The notes under the pieces: generated by a model
What the model was told of the DNA's origin: nothing
Database searches by the model: none
What the model saw: the letters and a program-made list of their open reading frames with translations, nothing else
Shown: piece by piece, positions 57,130-64,000 of the stretch
Position numbering within the stretch: the stretch's first letter is position 1
Layout of the letters: each line of letters begins with the position of its first letter
Translations under genes and position numbers: made by a program
Source of the DNA: Spinellus fusiger
Lineage: Eukaryota > Mucoromycota > Mucoromycetes > Mucorales > Phycomycetaceae
Length of the DNA: 64,000 nucleotides
NCBI GenBank assembly: GCA_025094145.1
Contig: JALLLS010000008.1
Location: 1 to 64,000, forward strand
Reading direction: 5' to 3'

Positions 57130-57746
57130 TGGGTTAATATGAATACTATGCAATAAGAGTATTCTTTTATTTAAAGAATACATTTTTCTTTATGTATTGA
57201 AAGTGTCATGTCTCTATCCAAGGAACTCATACAGGAATAACTCCACAAGATAGAGTATATATCAATAAAAGAAATACATTAGGAAGACCTGGCCTTTTCT
57301 ATCCATTCCAATATACATTAGAACCAAAAGATGACATGTTAAAATACGCTCTTTAGTTTGAAAGTATTAGACAGGCTTTATCTCAGAGACAGTTTATCTC
57401 ATCCAAGAGACTTTTGTAAATTGTTTGCAAGTGTTGCAGATACTAAGTATTGAAGAATGATCAAGTGAATTGCTCTCATCTGTTGGTTTCTTTTCCATGT
57501 CCACCCATTAGACCAAGAAACCCACTTATCAATACTTACAAATGTAGGAGAGAAAAAGAAGGACTTGATGTTTGTCATCCTCCTGTGTCTATCTGTAAAC
57601 ATTCTCCCTTTCTTTCTCATGGCCCATCACATAATGGCAGTTCTTTCTCTTACAATGACACTATAGATTTGTTTATACAACAGTAGAGTTTGATTTTATT
57701 TTTTTACATAAAAAAAAGGCACTCAGCATTCTTTCTTTCTTTTTTT
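57130..57746. other. Intergenic or 3' region of paralogue B
   Basis: Includes the possible last exon at 57235-57355. Otherwise AT-rich and without a supportable gene. Confidence 0.4.
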
Positions 57747-58620
57747 TTAGATCTTCTGCATAGCAGCAACATCGACGGATTGAACGTAGTCCTCGAATTC
57801 AGTGATCTTGTCAGACAAGTCGTCCAAAGAGACCTTGTCATCTTCTACGACACAGTTGATCTGGAGCTTCTTGATACCAAAGCCAATAGCCACCAATTGG
57901 TGACCACCCCAGATAAGACCGTCCATTTCGATGCTCTTGACGTTGTTGGTGAGCTCCTCCATGCTGGTCTCATCATCCCAAGGCTTGACATCAAGAGTGA
58001 CGGTGGTCTTGGCAATGGTCTTGGGCTTGTTGGCCTTCTTGGCCTGGTATTCAGCCAAACGCTGGGCCTTGATCTTCTCGGCCTCTTCATCTACTTCCTC
58101 ATCAGAACCGAAAAGGTCAATGTCATCTTCGTCTTCTTCAGCAGCAATAGTGGCTTCAGAGGCGGCGGCAGCGACAGCACCTTCAACAGCAGCCCTAATT
58201 TGCATGATGAATAGGTGAATACGTTGATGCATGAATGAATGAACTTTTATTCTAGACATGTCTTTTATGAACTCACTTGATGGTGTATCCCTTGACGATA
58301 GCAATGTGGTTGTACCATCTGGCGACGTGGGGGTAGGCAGTGGGGCAGGGGCCTTCAGTGAGAGCATCAAAGACCTCCTTGTCAGCCTCAGAAGCTTCGT
58401 TACTAAGCACATGAGAAATAAAGATGAATGTAAATAAATGTAAATAATAAAGATGTGCATTGGATATCTTTTTATTGCACTTTCTGTATGTAATTTGGCT
58501 GTATTTTTCTTTTCTTTTCTTTTCTTTTCTTTTCTATGCTTACCCCTTGACGTAGGAGAAGCTCTCAAAGAAGCCGTCAAGCACCTGGAAAGCCAATTTA
58601 GTCTCGAGAGTGAAGGACAT
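57747..58620 (-). CDS. TEF5: Translation elongation factor eEF1B, GEF (alpha/beta) subunit
   Basis: ATG at 58620. Exon 1 codes [26 protein letters not shown]; exon 2 codes [16 protein letters not shown] ... [13 protein letters not shown]; exon 3, from about 58194, codes [16 protein letters not shown], an acidic block [20 protein letters not shown] and the nucleotide-exchange domain ([57 protein letters not shown]), ending DVAAMQKI. It reloads eEF1A with GTP. The DDIDLFGSD motif, a casein kinase site region, is typical. Two introns, codon use GC-rich. The length of about 205 residues is normal for the family. A complete gene. Confidence 0.95.
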
Positions 58621-59270
58621 GATAAGTTCTTTAAAGGAGAAAAAGAGAAGGAGGAAAAATACGAGAGGCCAATGAATTAAGGAAAATTTTTTCTTTTTTT
58701 TTCTTTCTTTTTCCTTCCATCTTTTTTTTTCTTTTTTTATTTCATTCTCAACGTCATTGACTTGTTTCGTTTTATTCACACTGGAAGGGAGATGAGAGTG
58801 GCTTGGAGATGAAAAGTTTAAAAACAAACAAAGAACAGTCACTGCCACTTTTATGACGTGACCATGGATCTGCTGTGGGTTTGTAGGAGAAGGGTGGGGG
58901 GGTGTAGAGTGTCGAATGTGAGAAGAGAGTGAGGCGATCCACTTACCTGAGATTCGAGCAGGGTTTATTTCTTTCTCTTTATTATTAGTTATTTATTATT
59001 TATTATTAGCCATTTATTATTAGTTATTAGCTATTTATTATTTATTATTAGCTATTTATTATTTATTATTTATTATTAGCTATTTATTATTTATTATTTA
59101 TTATTAGCTATTTATTATTTATTATTTATTATTTATTATTACCCATTTATTATTTATTGTTAGCCATTTATTATTAGTTATTAGCTATTTATTATTTATT
59201 ATTAGCTATTTATTATTAGCTATTTATTATTTATTATTACCCATTTATTCTCTCTCTCTCTCTATTTATC
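58621..59270. other. Divergent intergenic region
   Basis: Between the eEF1B start and the small basic ORF. It has T-rich tracts near 58690-58740 (promoter of eEF1B) and then the TTATTATTAGC repeat array. Confidence 0.5.
58978..59254 (+). repeat. TATTTATTATTAGC AT-rich minisatellite
   Basis: About 20 variants of TATTTATTATTAGCTATTTAT, with occasional ACCCAT units, ending 17 bp before the ATG of the next gene. Confidence 0.93.
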
Positions 59271-59510
59271 ATGGGCAAAAGCGCAAAGTTCTATAAACGA
59301 CCTACTAAGAAAGAAAAGGAAGGACTGGCCCTTGAAAAGACCACTGAAGCTGTGCATGAGAAATCTGCACCAGGAACAGCCGCCCCTTTGACAACCCACA
59401 CTGTTAAGGGGGCCAAAGTGGCCAAAGCCAAAGGAACCCAATTCAAGGTGTCCAAGGTGACCCAAGCCAAGAAACTGCCTACACCAGCTCGTTTCCCTTC
59501 AGCACGATAA
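59271..59510 (+). CDS. Small basic Lys-rich protein, conserved-looking, function unknown
   Basis: Open frame of 79 residues starting MGKSAKFYKRPTKKEKEG, with a Lys/Thr/Ala-rich middle (TTHTVKGAKVAKAKGTQFKV) and ending PTPARFPSAR. No intron. The N-terminal MGKSAKF.KRP.KKEKE pattern resembles short nucleolar or ribosome-associated proteins found in many fungi, but I cannot name the family. Base use is like that of host exons. The start codon follows directly after a (CT)n tract. Confidence 0.55.
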   Translation: MGKSAKFYKRPTKKEKEGLALEKTTEAVHEKSAPGTAAPLTTHTVKGAKVAKAKGTQFKVSKVTQAKKLPTPARFPSAR

Positions 59511-60016
59511 GCATAACGAGTAGGACTGCTATTACTACTACTCCTGTTGCTGTTATTATTACTACTACTACTATTACTATTACTATTACTATAACGACTT
59601 GTCTGCTTTATCACAACGCAGAGCTTGTTTTTATGCAGGCTGTCTCATTGGATGACAAAAAGAATAAAATAAATGCTATCATTCACTCTTCAACCATAGC
59701 CACCTGAACTCTGTCTACAGCCTGGATTCTCCTCATTCACCCTGCATAGCGCTCTTGTCGTGTTTATATTTATATTTATATTAATATTAATATTGTTTTT
59801 TATTGTTTTTTTTTATTGTTTTTTTTATTTTTGATATATTTTTTCTCCTTTCATAGATAGATATTGATGCAGATCCATATCTTTGCGTTGATCATAAGCA
59901 CAAGACTCTCCCATTTAGGATATCTTCTTATTTCCAGTGTCAATAATATTCCTTTTTTTTTCTCTTGTCAAGTCTGCAGCGAGGATAGAACTTGCTTGTT
60001 GGCTTCAATGAACAGG
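59511..60016. other. Convergent intergenic region
   Basis: Holds a (TACTATTAC)n tract at 59520-59595, TTTATAT repeats near 59765-59800 and T runs. AATAAAATAAATGC at 59664 may be the poly(A) signal of the small basic gene. No gene. Confidence 0.5.
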
Positions 60017-62842
60017 TTACATAAAGTACATGACCTTTTGCAACTCAGGCTTCACCACGGCAAAACTAGCCATCTGGGCCTCAGAATCAATGCTCTCACT
60101 GGCAGCATCAGTGTCGGACCAGTTCTCGCCACGACGATGGAAGCGAGCACGTGTAGCGACAAGATCAGCATAGTAAGCAGCGGGCACAATCGACACGGCA
60201 CGGGTGGCACGGCCAAAGATGTAGCAGAGACGGTAGGTGAGCTCCTGGAGGGTGTCGGGTGTAAAGTGGTTGTCGTCGTGCAACACATGGTAGTGGGTGG
60301 GGCGCGATGTGCCCTGGAGACCCGCATGGGACTGCAAGTAAAAGTCAAACTCAAAGGGATGGACAATGTCCGTGTCCACCACAGTGCCTGGCTGACAGTT
60401 GCCTGTGCGGTCGGCGTCACGCTGGTCGACAGGGAAGAAGCGGGCGTGGTGGCGCTTCTGGACAACGACAAAGGTGATGCTGGGGCGGTAGGTGGCGTCG
60501 AGGGAGAGACAGGCGGCACGGATGGCAGCCACTTCGTTCTCAAGGATGGCCTTGAACTGGCCCTCGGACACACCGTCGCGGTAGAACAGAATGCGCTCAG
60601 GCTTCTGGCCACAGGACTGGTAGAAGTTCTTGAGGAGCTCCTTGACCATGTTGGCGAGATCAGCAATGATTTCGGTGCGGTTGGCCTGGACACGGATGGC
60701 ACTGGCATAGCGGGAGGCACGGGCGTCCATGCTGGCGGTCAGAGCAGCCACAGAGGGACGGTTCATGTCGCCAGGCGCAGGGTGGGTGACATCAGCACCA
60801 AACAGAATGGTGGGGCGTTGGGCAATGAAGGGGATCTGGCTGGGGGAGAGGAACAGGTTCATGCCACCGAGCTTCATGTTGACCTTGAGACACACATTGG
60901 CACAGTACTGCTTCTTGGCGTCGGCGATGTGCTTGCTCTGGACACACTGGGTGGGGATGCCAATGACGGTGTCAGAGATGCGCTTGATCTCAGCGTACAG
61001 AGGCACGCCGGTGTTGGGGAGGATGCAGAAGATGAGCTGGGGGTTGGCCTTGACGGCATTGCCGGCCTTGAGCCAGGCCTCCTTGAGGGTGTGGTCGATG
61101 TTGCCCTGGGGATCGGCCTGGGTGATGGGAGGAGAGCGGTTCACGACATTGAGGCCAGTGTCGATAAAGGTCTGGCACAGCTCGCGGATGAAGCGCTGGA
61201 TGGCAGGCAGAGGCACCTGGTTGGCAAAGTTCACCACGGACCAGGAGCCAAGAACAGCACCCTGGGCGACCTTTTTGCCACGCAGATTCCATGCACCGCC
61301 CTGGGGAGCAAAGGTGGCTTCCTGGGAAGAGGCATGGTAGGAGATCTGGGGCACAGGCAGGACACGGGCGTTGATGAGGGCCATTTCAGGCTTCACGTTG
61401 AGGCCAAACTGCTGCAGGTAGGGGTTGTTCTTGTACTGGAGCAGCTGGAGACCCTGGCTGATCTTGTTGGCACGGACATTGGGCTTCTGGCAGGTGAACT
61501 TGATCATCTCAGCTGTCTGCTTCTCGTTGAGCTTCTTCATGTGGCGCTGGCCAGGGATGACCTCGCAGACCTCCATGGGCAGGAAGATGGAGCTCTTGAC
61601 GATCACACAGGGCAGGAAGGGGTAGGCAAGACGGCGGTTGTACTGCTTCTGGAAGTAGGCGGCCACACTCTGCTCCTCACCCTCCTGTTTCTTGAACATT
61701 GTGCGCTCGACAGCAGTGGGGGTCAGACCAGTGACCTTGTACTTGCGCTTGGCCTCGCCACGATGGATGACCTGGATGCGCAGGGCCTTGAGGGTCTTTT
61801 CGAGCTTCTTGAGCTCCTTCTCAGGAATGCCACGACGGAGCTCGTCGATGGAGCGGCGGCCTAGGATTTTGGCGACAATCTCAGGCAGGGGACCCGACTC
61901 GTAAAAGGCAGTGGCAGACACATCAATGTTGATCATCATCTTGCCTGGGACGTGGGTGTGGTGAGTGAGTGGGCAGGAAATACACACACAGTCACACGCG
62001 CGCTTTCTTATTCTCTCTCTCTTATTCTCTCTGTAGACTCACCAGCAGTGGGGCGGGCAGACTGGTAGAATCCCTGCCACACCTCAGCACCATTGGGCAG
62101 AGGGCGGCTGTCCTGGGGAGTGAAGAAGGAGCGGCCCACAGTGGAGTACATCATTGTGGGCATGTGACGGATGAGCACATCCAGCACCATAATGGCTAGG
62201 GTGGAAGGAGGTACAAAATCATGGCAGTCATTAGAAATCGTCATTAGACATCGTCATTAGAGAAAGCACACCCAGTGAGTGTGCCTTTTTCATCCTCTCT
62301 ATCCTCCCCTCACAGCAGAGCCAATCACAGAGGAGAAGATGCTGTCTCTCTCTCTCTTTTGTCTCTCTTTTGTCTCTTGCCTGCTCGTTCTTACCTGTCA
62401 AGCAGTTGGAGGTGCATGCACTCTGGCCATTCAAGAAGCGGCGCAACTCTTCCATGTTGACTTCACCTGCCTTTTTGATGCGGATCTTGAAGCTGTTACC
62501 AGTGCGCTTGGTGGCAGTGGCACCCTCCTGGAGCTCAACATCAAAGGCAAGGGCACCCTCCTCACCCAGCTGGAGGAGTTTGGGAGAGAACACATTCTTG
62601 CGGCCGTCATAGATGGTCTTGATGCCCTTGAGCACACCCTGTCCGTCCATGTCCTCAAAGGTCTTCCAGATCTTACGGCACAGAGCAGGGGGGGAGTCTG
62701 CAGGGTCAATGGTCACATCGTAGTGGTGGATGTTCTGAGTGGGGAAGGAGGTGACCTCAAAGAAGTTGCTGCGTACACGGACAGGCTTGCCAACACGGCC
62801 AATACCAGGACGCTTCACGAGATCAGTAAGGTTGAGTGACAT
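60017..62842 (-). CDS. Argonaute (N-PAZ-MID-PIWI) with complete slicer tetrad
   Basis: Three exons: 62842 to about 62396 (MSLNLTDLVKRPGIGRVGKP, the N domain ending GQSACTSNCLT), about 62194-62042 (AIMVLDVLIRHMPTMMYSTV) and about 61947-60017. The PAZ region has PFLPCVIVKSSIFLPMEVCE then VIPGQRHMKKLNEKQTAEMI. MID has GVPLYAEIKRISDTVIGIPT and QCVQSKH. PIWI has LFGADVTHPAPGD (Asp), the RTEIIAD glutamate finger region, FYRDGVSEGQF (Asp) and THYHVLHDDNHF (His), so DEDH looks complete. The C-terminus QKVMYFM is the usual hydrophobic end. At about 840 residues it is a normal eukaryotic Argonaute and would bind small RNAs and cut targets. The coding region is GC-rich with few introns. Dicer or RdRP genes are not in the window. 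Confidence 0.95.
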
Positions 62843-63630
62843 GAGGGCTGTTGTTTCTTATTAAAAGGCAGAGAAAGAGAGAAGCTTTCTTTTTTCTTTA
62901 TATATCTTTTTCTCTGGTGGAGGAGAGAAAGAAAGAGAAAAAATTGAAATTAAAATAACAATAGAAAAGAGAAAGAGAAAACAGTCAGAATGGATCTCTT
63001 TCTATTTTTATAGGCCTTGGAAAGTATTCTCCCCCCCCTTTTTTTTTCTTTTCTTTTTAATTCATTCTTATGGTGTTGGGGACAGAAGAATGATGATAAA
63101 ATAAATAAATAGACTATAGACATAGGAGCATGTCAAAGGCGGTGATTGGCACTCTGCACATGAGTTCACAATAACATAAAAGGGACACTCCTGGATGGAC
63201 TTTTGTACTGACTACTGAGTATTCAGTGGCGGATTTCCTTCTCTTTCAATGTCCATAAAAGAAAGAAGGTCCCTTTCTTATCACGGAAGAATCGAATAGA
63301 AAAAGAAGACGCGTTGGTGTATTGAATCAACAGGAATGGACATGCAAGAAGATCGAAAAGTAAATAAATAAATATTAGGCAGACAATGCCATTCATGGGG
63401 CTTTTCTATTCTATTCTTCTCTGGAGCAGTGTGTCCTGGATTCCAACAACCAAAGAAATAAGAGGTAGCCAAATCTACAGGGCTGGGTCTTCCTATGAAT
63501 GAGCCCGTCCAAACACAGGCATCTTCTCCCATGGTGTGATTCACACAGTGTCCCTGCTTTTATTATTATTCTATTTCTTTATTATTATTAACATGCAAGT
63601 CTTTTTCTATGCTATACAATAGTCACATCT
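62843..63630. other. Intergenic region upstream of Argonaute and downstream of the Ca2+-ATPase
   Basis: Purine-rich tracts at 62862-62980, a T run near 63045 and AATAAATAAATAG near 63101. The open frame 63281-63544 on the minus strand has no recognisable family. AATAATAATAAAG (minus) near 63560-63595 may be the poly(A) signal of the pump gene. Confidence 0.45.
62897..62904 (-). promoter_or_regulatory. TATA-like element of the Argonaute gene
   Basis: TATATAAA on the minus strand, about 55 bp before the start codon. Confidence 0.35.
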
Positions 63631-63985
63631 TCATGGACATCCTGCCTCAATATCAGTGCCAGTGTTAGTATTGGTATCAGTATTGGTATCAGTGCCAATA
63701 TCAGTGCCAATATCAGTAGGGGCGTCCTGGCTTAGTGGCTGGTACAACGACACAGACACCTTCTCTGGCAACCACCGAAGAATAAGGCCAATCAGAAGAG
63801 ACACCGCCCCCAGAACAGCACTCGTCATCCAATGGGACAGCGACAATGGTACTGTTTGGAATGCCGCACCACCCCATTGGACAATCACCACTTGTCCCCC
63901 CACACTCACAATGAATATCAGCAGGAAGAAAGGGTTGTGGTGGATGTTGTGGAAGACATTCCATTTGCTGTCAATGCGGCGACAG
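63631..63985 (-). CDS. Last exon of a plasma-membrane-type (PMCA) Ca2+-ATPase, partial
   Basis: The exon begins after an acceptor at 63986-63987 (TTTTTTTTTTAG) and reads CRRIDSKWNVFHNIHHNPFF, LLIFIVSVGGQVVIVQWGGA, AFQTVPLSLSHWMTSAVLGA, SLLIGLILRWLPEKVSVSLY. RRID...NVF.(N/G)...N..F is the sequence between transmembrane helices 8 and 9 of P2B pumps, followed by helices 9 and 10. The tail is a T-D-I-G-T-D-T-N repeat ending EAGCP, with no obvious calmodulin-binding helix, as in fungal Pmc1. The rest of the gene lies beyond the window's right edge. The pump moves Ca2+ into the vacuole or out of the cell. Confidence 0.85.
63655..63713 (-). repeat. Short tandem repeat in the Ca2+-ATPase tail
   Basis: TATTGGTATCAG / TATCAGTGCCAA units coding for DTNTDTNTNTGTDI and DIGTDIGTD. 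Confidence 0.85.
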
Positions 63986-64000
63986 CTAAAAAAAAAAGGT

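Noticed and set aside
58978..59254. Possible CRISPR-like or origin repeat array
   Set aside because: Units are AT-rich, abut one another without unique spacers and vary by slippage. It is an ordinary minisatellite.
59864..61864. 666-codon plus-strand ORF opposite Argonaute
   Set aside because: It lies entirely antisense to the Argonaute coding exon. The translation is rich in V, G, L and H with no domain, as expected when GC-rich, biased codons are read on the other strand.
63281..63544. 87-codon minus-strand ORF between the Ca2+-ATPase and Argonaute
   Set aside because: No family signal, intergenic base composition, and no splice or start context better than chance.

Overview
The window looks like nuclear DNA of a filamentous fungus, most probably an early-diverging (Mucoromycota-type) lineage. 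The genes have many short GT-AG introns, GC-rich exons in AT-rich spacers, and fungal products: a DPP5-type secreted peptidase, an Adn1/PtaB LIM-binding protein, an Stm1-type ribosome protein and Argonaute. The transposons are a mix of Tc1/mariner, Plavaka-like, LINE and solo-LTR elements. The phylum is an inference; no rRNA gene or species marker is present.

Layout. 0.1-1.2 kb: a TLC-domain membrane protein (-). 1.2-31 kb: a transposon nest with no clear host protein gene. It contains a Tc1 element with an intact transposase split by LINE 1; tRNA-Arg(-); an LTR pair beginning 10 bp from that tRNA; two related LINEs (2 and 3) stacked in the same orientation up to 34 bp from tRNA-Tyr(+); a decayed LTR broken by a 4.4 kb Plavaka-like DNA transposon, itself holding a solo LTR; and a second Tc1 family. 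31-34.6 kb: AT-rich spacer.

34.6-43.4 kb: host genes for a coiled-coil protein of unknown role, an Adn1/PtaB/SEUSS-type LIM-binding co-regulator with long Q/A repeats, and the dynactin actin-related protein Arp10/ACTR10. 43.5-57.1 kb: two inverted paralogues of a small secreted Kre9/KNH-like protein. They share a 1703-bp arm that looks identical, consisting of a Tc1 copy plus the 5' half of the gene, and both carry the same in-frame stop. Between the arms lie DPP5, an Stm1/SERBP1-type protein and a DNAJC17/Cwf23-type spliceosomal J protein. 57.7-64 kb: eEF1B (GEF subunit), a small basic protein, a full Argonaute with the DEDH tetrad, and the last exon of a plasma-membrane-type Ca2+-ATPase.

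Housekeeping genes for translation (eEF1B, Stm1-like, two tRNAs), splicing (J protein) and dynein transport (Arp10) are interleaved with the mobile DNA. Argonaute is the gene most likely to bear on control of the transposons, but nothing in the sequence ties it to them directly. The element boundaries set by target-site duplications, the inverted conversion tract and the tRNA-anchored LINE stack are the most informative observations.
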